From Inia geoffrensis (lineage: Eukaryota > Chordata > Mammalia > Artiodactyla > Iniidae): a stretch of 64,000 bases of DNA. The position numbers were made by a program, and so were the translations under genes. The notes below the pieces were generated by a model. It saw only the letters and a list, made by a program, of their open reading frames with translations, was not told where the DNA came from and did no database searches. The stretch spans positions 21,006,055-21,070,054 of the forward strand of contig CM070912.1 of NCBI GenBank assembly GCA_036417435.1, given 5' to 3'. Shown piece after piece: positions 22,070-31,849 of this stretch; position 1 is the stretch's first letter; every line of letters starts with the position of its first letter.

Positions 22070-22640
22070 AGTTATTTTCTTGATTGCCAACAACGGAAAC
22101 TGACACTGTTTAGTTTCAGCAATAAAGAAATGTATAGGAAGCCTATTAGGTTAGCTCCCAGAATAAACAGAGCTGGAGAAACAGGCTTGGACAGAAACGC
22201 AGGTAGGCAGACACCAGTAAGAACTTGCCACTAGAGCAGCCAGCTGGACACTCACTGCCACCATCTCTGGCACCGCCACCACTGGACCTTCTGCTGAATA
22301 TAGAGCTGCTAGATTCACTAATTATCTCCAACTAAGCTTGTATCTATACAATCCAGAGCCAAGGTCCAGGTGGGAGCAACTGACTGGTCTTTCTTAGGTG
22401 ATCTTTCTGGGCTCTATCTTCCAGGGGTGGGAAGGCAAATACTTTCTCCCCATCCCCTGCTCAGTTTTCATAATAGAGTTTGAATTGTCCTGCCTAATTT
22501 GGTATCCTCTTCAAAAAGGAAGTCTGTTTAGATGTTGGATGGTAGAACACCAGAACATGTTGTTCAACTTCACTCCTACAGATAAAAGTACATTAATACG
22601 CCAGTTTTTTTTCATTGTATTTGCCAATGTGAAAAAGACT
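22070..22640. other. Unassigned intergenic sequence
   Basis: No gene recognised; some old repeat texture. Confidence 0.3.
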
Positions 22641-22860
22641 GAAAAACTCAGTACTGTCTAGGGTTTGGGTAATGTGCACACCCCATTCATTGTTGACAGG
22701 ATAAAACCTTTCTGGAGGTGAGCTTGACACAACAGGTGTCAAAATATGAAATTTGCATACCCTTTGGCCCAAGGTGTCAGCTTAAGGAGATAGTTGCAGG
22801 GATGGACCAAATTTAGATCACGACACTACTCACTGCACTGTTGTTTCTAATTTGTGTTTC
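22640..22860 (+). mobile_element. Old LINE-1 fragment, plus strand
   Basis: ATAAAACCTTTCTGGAGGTGA, ATTTGCATACCCTTTGGCCCA and AAGGAGATAGTTGCAGG follow the order of an old L1 3' region. Confidence 0.45.
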
Positions 22861-22869
22861 CCTAGTTTG

Positions 22870-23180
22870 GGGGTAAGGGGTGGGTATGGAGAGTGGAAGA
22901 TTTACTATAGAATGTTATTTGGGGTGGGTCTTAAAGAAAGACCATCTGAGTGCTCCAACTAGGAATTCTTTTCCAAGCCTGTTCTGGTCAAGCTGGGATA
23001 GGACGGCTTTGGAGCCCTTTGGGGACCAAAAGCCTGGAGTGGAATGGTAAAAGGGGCCCGATGTGGAAGAGGGTTCATATGTCTCATTAAGGAGTTCAGA
23101 TGTTGTTTAGATATATTGCTCCCAAATAATCAATATGCTATACAATGGCTACCTTACTAATTATCCAGTAATGGGTAAGA
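22870..23180. other. Unassigned intergenic sequence
   Basis: No gene or named repeat recognised. Confidence 0.3.
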
Positions 23181-23480
23181 GGAGCCTCTGTTGGGTTGAA
23201 TCTATACCTTAGGGCAAGTGACAGATTGTAAGCTGACTTCCAATATGGTAAAATTAGTGTCATGACTGAGAGGTGCCAAGAGAGCCTGTGGAAGGGACAC
23301 CTCCTGGAGCAGGTGACACCTAAGATGAGACTCTAAGGATGGGGAGTGCTTGCATAAATGAAGAGGCCCTGGGAAAGGTGTCTGGCATAGAGAATACATC
23401 TTGAGCAAAGGCCCATGGGTCTGGATCAAATTGCCTGAGGGTGTGGGGGAAGAACAAGACATTCCATAATGCTGGACTAG
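23180..23480 (-). mobile_element. LINE-2 fragment, minus strand
   Basis: ACACCTCCTGGAGCAGGTGACACCTAAGATGAGACTCTAAGGATG, then TGAGCAAAGGCCC, the antisense of the L2 3' region. Confidence 0.5.
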
Positions 23481-23489
23481 AAGCAGTGA

Positions 23490-24670
23490 TTGGAGGACAC
23501 TCCCACGTGAGTAACATCAGAGAGAACCATATTTTACTGGACTCTGGTGACCAAGGGAACCAGCCTCCAATTACTGCTGAACTATAGCAACTACATTTTG
23601 GATTTCAGCTACATGCTGGTGGGAGTGACAACTAGGTGGTACTGGGCTAGGGGAGGGGGCAATGTTCAAAGGGGCGTGGTGAACCATAGCTTGCCCCTGC
23701 TGTGTGGTGGTGCTAAGGAGGGGCTAAGGCGCCCTAACTTCTTCAAAGCACATGATAGCCACGGGATGCTAAGTAGCTGGCTCAGACAAGCGAGGAAAAT
23801 GGAAAGGAGGACCCAGGCAATGTGGTCATATTTTGCCTAAGGCTCCAGTACAAAGAAGACGAGCAGGGTGGTAAATTTCCACTGGTCTTTGACCACTCTC
23901 CATTTTATAAATTAAAAAAAAAAAGAACTCTTGTTAATACCCACTGTCTGCCAGGCATGCATGTAAAGGAAGGAGTGATGTTCTGGAAAGCAGCTGTCAG
24001 GACAGTCACGTGGACAAGGTGCATTGGTGGAGAAGGCCAAGGATTGTTTGCAGCAGCTAAAAGAAAATCCCGTCTCAAACAATTCCAGATCTGTCCTTGG
24101 GTTTGAATTCCCCAGTTCTAATTAAAGTGACTCAGCGTCTCAGTTTGGGTTCCCCTTAGACCAGAGCCTGAGACAAAGACCTGGGTGCGCATAGTCTGTT
24201 TGGGAGGTGATCCCGGAAGCAGGACTGAGGGAGTAGGAAGACTGAGACAGGGAAGTAAAGAAATCTAGAAAAGGGTGCATTATTGAACTGGTTACTATGG
24301 AGGGCAACTGGGGCTCAATCTTGCTGGAGACTCTGTGAAGAACTCTGTTGGATGCACCCCACAGTTGTCCATCCAAAGGATGGGAGGCTGGGATGTTTTT
24401 TCCGCAGCTGATATTTCCCACTGGTTGAAGGTTGCCCCTGCTTAGGGGAGGGGTCATACTAATTCCACTCGACCTAGTGAGTTCCCTGGCATTAGGGAGA
24501 ATCCTCAAGCAGACAAGCAAAGAAACAGCAGGCTTTTGAGGTGGCTGGGGTGTGTGGGGTTGTGGTGGGTGGCTGCCGCACGGCAATGACTTACACAGTT
24601 AACAGCTGAGGCTGAAATTGTAGATAGGCTCAGGGCATAAGACGTGAGGGGTGAAAAGCTGTTGCTATGC
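23490..24670. other. Intergenic, unassigned
   Basis: No gene recognised. 24130-24560 (GAGCCTGAGACAAAGACCTGGGTGC, GGAGGTGATCCCGGAAGCAGG) is an old dispersed repeat whose name I cannot fix. The 148-codon minus-strand frame at 24140-24586 lies within it. Confidence 0.35.
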
Positions 24671-24672
24671 TC

Positions 24673-24830
24673 AGTTTCCTTCTAAGACAGTTTATTCATT
24701 CAACCAAACATTTATTAGAGCCATGGTCAGTGCTGGGCATCTATGGTCAGCAAAAGAGAGCTAATCTCTGCCTTAAGAGCTGACAGTCTTTTGCGGATTT
24801 TGAGCAAGTGTGACTGGTGCTATGGACATG
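24673..24830 (-). mobile_element. LINE-2 3' end, minus strand
   Basis: TTATTCATTCAACCAAACATTTATTAGAGCC..GTCAGTGCTGGGCAT is the reversed L2 terminus. Confidence 0.55.
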
Positions 24831-24850
24831 AGTCCAAAATGGAGAAGTGC

Positions 24851-24872
24851 TAAAATAAATAAATAAATAAAA

Positions 24873-24907
<35 letters not shown>

Positions 24908-24909
24908 AT
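24851..24909. repeat. (TAAA)n microsatellite
   Basis: About 14 TAAA units with a single-base slip after the fifth. Confidence 0.93.
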
Positions 24910-25920
24910 GAAGGCAGCATAGGGAAGCAAAGCTTGGGGGCTAGCTCCCAAGTTGGATTGAAATCTACAGAGAGAGACCACAGCCCCAAGACCCTTCTCA
25001 TATACTAGAAACAAGCAAGCAAGCAAACAAACCAACTTTCAGCATAATGGCTGAATATTGTGATAAAATGTTGTCAAACTGCTTTAAATTTCACCAAAAG
25101 CTCTTCCTTTTCTTGTCCCTTCCTCTGCCACAATTTCATATTTGAAAAAATTTAAACACGTCTGCAAGGTGATTTGGGGACTAGTGCAAAGAATCCACTG
25201 TGTGTCAGCATAAGGGTCCTGCTTACTACGGGGTGGGAGGTCAGAGGCAAAAGCCATTTACTTTGAAATACGATGTAAGGTGGGATTTATGTTTTGAAAA
25301 GAGGAAAGTCTCTCCTTTCCCTGATTTCTCTGTTCTGCGGTAACCAGGACTCAGGCGAAGGGTTAGCAAAGAGGAGAATCTACAGAGAGGAGGTCATAAA
25401 CCAGTGGATTCGGCAGCACAAAGATGTACTTTTTTGTACTATTTTCTTCTTTTTTAATTGAGCCAACCTTTAAAAATAGGATTTCCACCTTCCCTTAAAG
25501 AATCAGATGACCTGAGCCCTCATTTCTGCATGGGAACAATTGGCTGGAGCTGAGTGGCAGCCACCCCCTTTAGAAGGATGTTGATTTGCAATTTGCCAGA
25601 GTCCCTGCCATTCCTTATATTCTCCGCAACACTAAGTCAAGTCACTTAAAGTAATAATAGTATGATTGAAACACCAGAATTCTTCATTCGCTGATAGGAC
25701 CACCTGATATTTGTGGGTCTGTGACCTTTTGTTTAGAAGGCAAGTCTAGGGGCTTTGAAACATACTTGGGTTTGAAATGGGTAAGAGTCTACCAATCTCA
25801 AAGGAATTGAATGGAAGACTGAAGGAGAGATTGCATGCTTAGCGCAATGCTTGTAACGGCAGCTATTATCAGCATCCACTAACAAGAGAGTACGCAGAAA
25901 CCCTGTTAGTTTCACACTTC
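24910..25920. other. Unassigned intergenic sequence 5' of USP31
   Basis: About 1 kb with no recognised gene or repeat, upstream of the CpG island. As non-repeat sequence close to a promoter it is a reasonable place for distal regulatory sites, though I see no diagnostic motif. Confidence 0.3.
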
Positions 25921-25924
25921 GTCG

Positions 25925-25988
25925 TACTCCCAGAGTCTAGGACCGTGCTCGGCACTAACAGTAACTGTTGAATGAATGAAGGAATGAT
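25925..25988 (+). mobile_element. LINE-2 3' terminus, plus strand
   Basis: AGAGTCTAGGACCGTGCTCGGCACTAAC..GTTGAATGAATGAAGGAATG is the terminal L2 phrase. Confidence 0.55.
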
Positions 25989-26297
25989 GGTAGAGCTCAG
26001 GGGGGTCTGAAAAGGAAGGTATTCTGATAATATAGTTTCACCGTGACCCCAAAGTGCCGCCTGGAAGACAAGCCTGGCCGAAACGTGCCAGGCTCTGCGA
26101 TGGAGTTCGAGTGGGCAAGCAGACCGTCGGGGTCCCTCGGGAGCCTGGCGGGGCTGGCTTGCCCAGGATCGGTCAGGGCCATGTCCATCACCTCTTCCAG
26201 AGTATGGTAAGGGGGCGTCCTGAATCCTGCACTTTCCCAAGGCCTCCACCATCAGATAGGTCAAGACGGAGTCCCACCCCGGGGCATCCACCACCCA

Positions 26298-26324
26298 GCG
26301 CTAGCCCAGCGCTAGCCCAGCGCT
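26298..26324. repeat. Short tandem repeat of CAGCGCTAGCC
   Basis: Two full 11-base copies plus a third partial (CAGCGCT), each containing the palindrome AGCGCT. Lies at the upstream edge of the island. Confidence 0.8.
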
Positions 26325-26638
26325 CCCCGGCGGTGCCTGGACCTTGACCACACTAGACATGGCCTCCCTCGGGCTTCACGGAGCAGCGTCGCGCCCGGAG
26401 CCGCCAGTCATCACGTCTGGCTGGGGAGGCAGCTCCGTTCCCGGAGTCAACATGGCGGCCGCGGCGGCTTCAGCGCGGGGCGGGGGCGCTGGGAGGCGGG
26501 TCACGTGAGCGGCCCAGCTGGGCGGATCTCGCGCGCTCCCGCCCGCCCCGCCGGCCGCGGCTCGCTTGCTATCTCCGCGGCGCTCTGAGGTGTGTGGGGC
26601 GTGGAGCCCCCCGTCCCGGTGAGGCGCGGCGCGGCGGG

Positions 26639-26689
26639 ATGCGGCGGTGGCCGTGGCGGGGACGCGGGCCGGGCGGGCGGACGCGGTGA
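26639..26689 (+). promoter_or_regulatory. Upstream ORF 1 in the USP31 leader
   Basis: ATG at 26639 followed by 15 codons, almost all Arg, Gly, Pro or Trp, and stop TGA at 26687. It is in frame with the USP31 start at 26711, so its stop and the next TGA at 26690 close that frame and support 26711 as the real start. Present in mRNA only if transcription starts upstream of 26639. Confidence 0.5.
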
Positions 26690-26886
26690 TGAGCGTCGGC
26701 GGCCACCGCCATGTCCAAGGTAACGGCGCCCGGGCCCGGGCCGCCGGCGGCGGCAGCGGGCGGGAAGGAGAAGCGCTCCTTCAGCAAGCGGCTGTTCCGG
26801 AGCGGCCGCGCGGGCGGCGGCGGCGGCGCTGGGGGCCCCGGGCCGGCCGCGCCCTCCTCGCCCTCGTCGGCGCGCTCGGTGGGTAG
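26689..26886 (+). promoter_or_regulatory. Upstream ORF 2 overlapping the USP31 start codon
   Basis: ATG at 26689 (G at -3, A at +4) overlaps the stop of the preceding upstream ORF. It reads 65 codons in a different frame across the USP31 start (26711) to TAG at 26884. Such overlapping upstream ORFs usually lower translation of the main frame. The peptide is Arg/Gly-rich with no known motif, so any effect would be through translation rather than product. Confidence 0.45.
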
Positions 26887-27331
26887 CTTCATGAGCCGCG
26901 TCCTCAAGACGCTGTCCACGCTCTCGCACCTTAGCTCCGAGGGCGCCGCCCCGGACCGCGGCGGCCTCCGCAGCTGCTTCCCGCCCGGGCCCACGGCCGC
27001 GCCCACGCCGCCGCCGTGCCCGCCGCCGCCCGCCTCGCCCGCGCCGCCCGCTTGCGCCGCGGAGCCGGTGCCCGGGGTGGCGGGGCTCCGGAACCACGGC
27101 AACACGTGCTTCATGAACGCCACGCTTCAGTGCCTCAGCAACACCGAGCTCTTCGCCGAGTACCTGGCGCTCGGCCAGTACCGGGCGGGGCGGCCCGAGC
27201 CCTCGCCTGACCCCGAGCAGCCCGCGGAGCGCGGCGCGCAGGGCCAGGGTGAGGTCACCGAGCAGCTGGCGCACCTGGTGCGGGCCCTCTGGACCCTGGA
27301 GTACACCCCGCAGCACAGCCGCGACTTCAAG
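26711..27331 (+). CDS. USP31: USP31 exon 1, coding part (residues 1-207)
   Basis: USP31 is a ubiquitin-specific protease (peptidase family C19) that removes ubiquitin from substrates by a Cys-His-Asp/Asn mechanism. The exon encodes a basic, Ser/Ala/Gly/Pro-rich leader: KEKRSFSKRLFR at 19-30, a Gly run at 35-42, an amphipathic stretch VGSFMSRVLKTLSTLSHLSS at 57-76, and a Pro-rich tract at 91-118. The USP core begins at about 124 with GLRNHGNTCFMNATLQCLSN. Cys133 is the catalytic nucleophile and Asn131 precedes it. The start ATG has G at -3, and two in-frame TGA codons lie 7-8 codons upstream. The exon ends with codon AAG at donor GTGAGC (phase 0). Sequence and length agree closely with what I recall of human USP31. 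The high GC content matches the CpG island. Confidence 0.96.
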
Positions 27332-27464
27332 GTGAGCCCCTGGGGCACCCGCCTGCCCAGAGCTTCCTTCTCCGCTTCCGTCGCGGCCAGAGGACTGATG
27401 CTCTGGTTGCCTAAGGAAGGAGGAGCGGGCCGCGAGTCCGGGCAGGTGGTGCTGATTGCGAGGG

Positions 27465-27600
27465 ACAGTCATTCACTCATTCATGCATTGCGCATTTGTA
27501 AGGGCTTGCTACGTGGCGGGCCCTTTGATGGGCACAGGGGAGGGATGAGACAATGGGCAAGACCGTCTGCCATCCTGGAACTTACATTCTTGGGGGTGGG
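27465..27600 (-). mobile_element. LINE-2 3' end, minus strand
   Basis: CATTCACTCATTCATGCATTGCGC..GGCTTGCTACGTGGCGGGCCC, then CATCCTGGAACTTACATTCTTGG. Reversed L2 terminus only 130 bases beyond exon 1. Confidence 0.6.
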
Positions 27601-27602
27601 AG

Positions 27603-27745
27603 TGTTGAGCTTGGATTCAAATCCTTGTTCTGCCACTTACTAGCGGTGTGACCTCAGGCAGGTTACTCTACCTCTCTGTGCCACAGTTTCCTCATCTGGT
27701 ACCTACCTCATAGGTGGTTGTGAGCTGCTAACAAGTTGATATGTT
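27603..27745 (+). mobile_element. MIR SINE, plus strand
   Basis: GATTCAAATCCTTGTTCTGCCACTTACTAGCGGTGTGACC, followed by CTCTGTGCCACAGTTTCCTCATCTG and ACCTACCTCATAGG: a well-kept MIR core. Confidence 0.8.
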
Positions 27746-27889
27746 GGGTTGAACCCTATGAAGTTACCCACTGTTGACCGTTCTGACTTACAGATTGGCA
27801 CTTTTATAGCGTTCAACCTGGTATGTAAAATGCTTCCATTGTGTGCAGAGCTATGAGTATTTGCTGCCATTATTATTTTTAGTATTAAA

Positions 27890-28125
27890 ACTTTAACAAG
27901 TTAAAGAGGTGGTACCAGACAGTGGTTTGAAGGAAGTAAAACCTGGTGATGTGACTGATGTGCTGGCAGCGTGCGTTACATGGGTTAGGGTGACTTCTTG
28001 GAGGAGGTGATGTTCTGAGACTTGAGTAACCACAGGGAGGGCCAGCCTTGAGGAGCTCAGGGGAAAGTGGTTCCCAGGTGTAAGGCAAGTGTGGACACCT
28101 TGAGACGGGAAAGAGCCTGGTGTAC
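27890..28125 (-). mobile_element. LINE-2 fragment, minus strand
   Basis: GACTTCTTGGAGGAGGTGATGTTCTGAGACTTGAG and nearby text follow the antisense L2 3' region. Confidence 0.5.
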
Positions 28126-28145
28126 TTGACGCGCAATGTAGCTCT

Positions 28146-28500
28146 GGGATGGGCAAGCTCTTTCTGTAAAGGGCTGCATAGCAAATGTTTTAGGCTCTGC
28201 TGTTCAAGATGCAAACTCGAGGATATTAAGTAGATACGTATATAACAAGAAAAGACACATTTGTACACATTTTTTATTGCCTAAAATAAAAATGTTATAA
28301 TAACTGAGTACAATATTTTGTAATACAGGTCTACTAATGAGAAGCATGGGACACTTCTTTTGGGGAGTACAACGTTTAACTTAATTGGAGTTCAAAATTA
28401 ATGTTCCCTGTTGTCAAATTGATTACAAGTATTCATCTCTCCAAGTCATTCGTAGCTCACAGGCCGTACAGAAACAGGCAGTGGGCTAGATGTGGCCTTG
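28146..28500. mobile_element. hAT-type DNA transposon fossil
   Basis: Opens GCAAGCTCTTTCTGTAAAGGGC..AGCAAATGTTTTAGGC and closes AAACAGGCAGTGGGCTAGATGTGGCC, the two ends of a common mammalian hAT-like repeat, with a diverged AT-rich middle. Confidence 0.55.
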
Positions 28501-28509
28501 GGTCCTTGT

Positions 28510-28825
28510 TGTGAGTGCGTGAAAGCTGAGAGTGGAGTGTGAGTGGTGGGCTGGGGCCAGGTGGTGTAGGATCATAAATTTAGGCTGTAGTACTAAGGAA
28601 ATGGGCTCTTACTCTAAGCAAAAGGGGAAGATGATTTGGAATTGTATAAGGGACACTTTTAGGTGGGAAATGGATATAAATAGAACTAAATAGAATGAAA
28701 TCACACAATAAGAAAGTTAATTCCTTTTCTGTTCTCTTTCTGTCCTGATCATGCCCAAGAGAAAGTCTCAGCTTGGTGGTTAGCTTGTCTTTAACACCTC
28801 TTGCTCACTCCCCCACCTTTTTTTT
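28510..28825. other. Intron 1, unassigned
   Basis: No repeat or exon recognised. Confidence 0.3.
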
Positions 28826-28828
28826 TTT

Positions 28829-29240
28829 AGTTTGTTTATTTATTTTATTTATGTATTTTTTGGCTGTGTTGGGTTGCCCCTGCTGTGCGCGGGCTTTCTC
28901 TAGTTGCGGCGAGCGGGGGCTACTCTTCGTTGCAGTGCGCGGGCTTCCCATTGCAGTGGCTTCTCTTGTTGTGGAGCATGGGCTCTAGGCGCACAGGCTT
29001 CAGTAGTTGCGGCACGCAGTCTCAGTAGTTGTGGCTCGTGGGCTCGTGAGCACAGGCTTCAGTAGTTGCGGCACGCAGTCTCAGTAGTTGTGGCTCATGG
29101 GCTCTTGAGCACAGGCTCAGTAGTTGTGGCACATGGGCTTAGTTGCTTCACGGCATGTGAGATCATCTCGGGCCAGGGCTGGAACCTGTGTTCCTTGCAT
29201 TGGCGGGCAGATTCTTAACCACTGCTCCACCAGGGAAGCC
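28829..29240 (-). mobile_element. Long-form CHR-type SINE with internal duplication, minus strand
   Basis: T-rich tail, extended body and head ending ACCAGGGAAGCCC. The middle contains a 59-bp tandem duplication: 28991-29049 is repeated at 29050-29108 with two changes, making this copy longer than its relatives. Confidence 0.88.
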
Positions 29241-29358
29241 CTTTTTTTTTTTTTTTTTAAATAGAGAATAAGCTTCAAGTTTAGAGATCTGAATAGGCAA
29301 CAGTAGCTAGAATTTAATAAGGTTATATCTTCATTGGATTTGACTTTACATTTGTCTT

Positions 29359-29681
29359 TTTAAAATAAATTTATTTATTTTTGGCTGCGTTGGGTCTTTG
29401 TTGCTGCGTACGGGCTTTCTCTAGTTGCAGCGAGCAGGGGCCACTCTTTGTTGCAGTGCGCGGGCTTCTCTTGTTGTGGAGCATAGGCTCTAGTTGCACA
29501 GGCTTCAGTAGTTGTGGCATGCAGGCTCAGTAGTTGTGGCTCGCGGGCTCTAGAGCGCAGGCTCAGTAGTTGTGGCGCATGGGCTTAATTGCTCTGCAGC
29601 ATGTGGGATCTTCCTGGACCAGGGCTCGAACCCTTTGCATTGGCAGGCAGATTCTTAACCACTGCACCACCAGGGAAGCCC
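29359..29681 (-). mobile_element. Long-form CHR-type SINE, minus strand
   Basis: TTTGGCTGCGTTGGGTC at the left, several CAGTAGTTGTGG units, and head ACCACCAGGGAAGCCC at the right. Short duplication TGTCTT at 29353-29358 and 29682-29687. Confidence 0.88.
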
Positions 29682-29699
29682 TGTCTTCTATTTATGGCA

Positions 29700-30330
29700 A
29701 ATGGTACTGGCATTCCATTGGTGCTATGAAGTTTCTTTCTAAAATACACTTATTTAAGTATGAGTAAACGATTTGATTAAAATATAAATTGGTCAGCTAT
29801 CTAAGGGAATCAGCTTGGTTGAGGACCTACTGTCTTGCTGAGGAACAACACTGCCAAGGTCCACTCATCTCCTTTTAATACATTTTACTTACATGTTATT
29901 TATATTTATTTATGTTTTACCCTGTTTTTCTCAAAAAGAAAAAAATGGTTGTTGTTTGATCTTGGAAATTTGAATGGAAATACTTGACTGGGATGGGGAC
30001 TGGAAAAAAAGAGATTCATGTCAGATCTCAAAATAAGAAAGTAGGAGGGAATGGCAGCCAACCAGCTACTATCAGTCTTTTTCTTTTTGCCTGTACGTGC
30101 CTGCAGGTAGCCACAGCAGTTGCAGACTTTTCAAGGTCACAGCCTAGTGTTTTAAGTTTGCTTTTCCATTCTTTTCCAAAATGTGAAAATCAATTTCTGC
30201 AGCATTTTTATATGTGAACATTTCCATTGCTTTTTAAGAGATTGTGTTTACTTTTTTATCAATTAAAAAGCTGTAACAGAATTGGGTCAATAATTCTAGA
30301 AAAGCATGCTTTGGCAAAGTTGAACAGATT
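29700..30330. other. Intron 1, unassigned
   Basis: No gene or named repeat recognised; AT-rich. Confidence 0.3.
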
Positions 30331-30348
30331 CTTAGAGGCCTTGTTTTT

Positions 30349-30474
30349 TTTTTCTGAATTTTATTTTATTTATTTTTTTATACAGCAGGTTCTTATTAGT
30401 TATCCATTTTATACATAATAGTGTATATATGTCAACCCCAATCTCCCAGTTCATCACACCGCCACCCCTACCCT
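30349..30474 (-). mobile_element. Very short LINE-1 3' insertion, minus strand
   Basis: Only about 126 bases of antisense L1 3' sequence (ATACAGCAGGTTCTTATTAG, GTATATATGTCAACCCC, CTCCCAGTTCATC). A perfect 14-bp duplication GAGGCCTTGTTTTT at 30335-30348 and 30475-30488 shows it is a complete, strongly truncated insertion. Confidence 0.92.
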
Positions 30475-30499
30475 GAGGCCTTGTTTTTAAAAAATGTAA

Positions 30500-31600
30500 T
30501 CTTCTGAACTGTTAGTAGATTTCACTTTGCATTCATTCATTCATTCGACTCCCTCTGTTGAAGGTTTATTCAGTCAGTTAGGAATGCGTTCAGCACCAGA
30601 AAGAAGAAGCCCTGATGATGATGCCTTACGCAATAAAGATGTTGAATTAGCTCACCTGTAAGAAGTCTGGAGGTAGGTGGTTCTAAGGTGGTACAGTGGC
30701 TTTATGGGCCCAGCTAGGACCCAGACCATTTCTGTGTTTCAATTCTGTTGTCCTTAGCTATCAGTGGCCTTTTGTCATTAATGTTTGTCACCTCAGGGTT
30801 TTCTACCCAGTCTAGCGAGGAAGTCATTAGGGAAATAAAAGTTCTTCCAGAAACCCCCTCAACAGGCTTCTCCTGACATCTCATTAACTATAATCATGTC
30901 GCTTGACCACCCTGGCTGCCATGGAGGCAGAAGGGTGGTATTTGGGTTTTCCTGCCTTAATAGAAGAGATGAGTAAAGGAGGGGATTGCCTTGTAGTCAG
31001 CCCACCAAACTGCTTCGCCTACCATGTGCCAGGCACTCTCATGTGGGGAAGACACTGCGCCTGCCTGTGAAGCACAAAGGAATTTGAAGCACCAAGCAAG
31101 CGGATGTGGGCTCACCAGTCACCACGCCCCCCTTACCTGCTGGTGGCACACATTGATATTTGAGGCAGATACTCTTCTTTACTCTTCTTGAGCTCACATT
31201 CAGCCTCAGAATCCTGTTGAATTCTGGGCTCCAGACAGCCACTACCAGTTGGCAGAGGAGATAAAACCAATTTGCCATCTTGAGATAATTTGCCTTGAGG
31301 TCTTGAAAAGCACTTAGTATGTCTTTGCATGTACTTTTATCGTCCTAAAACTTCTTTAAGTTCCTAACAATTTTGTTTGTAAGATTTTCAATTCGGATTC
31401 TAACCACATTGATTTCAGCTTTAGGAGCTTTCCAGGTAAATGGATTTTTGGTTTTGGATGAGCTAGATGGTTGTTATGGTTGGATTTTCGTTTTCCAGAA
31501 TGAAAGAAGTTGACTGGTCCAATCTTGGTAAGCTTTAAGAAGCTTCTCTAGCTGCCGCTTATATCTTTTTCTTTTTTTGTGCAGTCCTTTTTCTCCTGCT
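30500..31600. other. Intron 1, unassigned
   Basis: About 1.1 kb with no recognised gene or repeat. The short minus-strand frames at 31039-31330 have no known motif. Confidence 0.3.
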
Positions 31601-31605
31601 GATAG

Positions 31606-31846
31606 AGTAGCGGTTGTCAACCAGGGCACTTTTGCCTCCCCTACCCCCTCACTTCTGGGGACATTTGGTGATGTCTGGAGACACATACTTGGGTGTCACA
31701 ACTGGGGTGGGGTGCTACTGGCAGCTAGTGGGGAGACTCCACGTTTGGGGCTAAGTGTCATACAACATGCAGGGCAGTATCCCTCAAAAAGGATAATCCA
31801 GCCCCAAATGTCAGTAGTGCTGAGGTTAAGAAACTGTTGGAGGAAT
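31606..31846 (+). mobile_element. hAT-Charlie fossil, MER20-like, plus strand
   Basis: AGCGGTTGTCAACCAGGGCACTTTTGCC, then GGGGACATTTGGTGATGTCTGGAGACA, GGTGTCACAACTGGGG, GTGCTACTGGCA and the closing GTGCTGAGGTTAAGAAACTG. Family name from memory. Confidence 0.75.
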
Positions 31847-31849
31847 GTT

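Larger units (their letters stand above)
26290..27440 (+). promoter_or_regulatory. USP31: CpG island and promoter of USP31
   Basis: Dense CpG from about 26.29 kb through exon 1 to just past its donor, with limits estimated by eye. No TATA box. Visible sites: a YY1-type motif AACATGGCGGC (26449-26459), GC boxes (GGGGCGGGGG 26477-26486, GGGAGGCGGG 26491-26500) and an E-box GTCACGTGA (26500-26508), all within 60 bases and about 200 bases before the start codon. This combination is typical of broadly expressed TATA-less genes. The transcription start is probably near or upstream of these sites but cannot be read directly. Confidence 0.85.

Noticed and set aside
24140..24586. 148-codon minus-strand open frame
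   Set aside because: Lies in an old dispersed repeat, no recognisable domain, no promoter or splice context.
26501..27472. 323-codon open frame on the minus strand across USP31 exon 1, and a 184-codon one inside it
   Set aside because: Arg/Gly/Pro/Ala-rich translation of a CpG island opposite a well-supported exon. No domain; a GC-content artefact.
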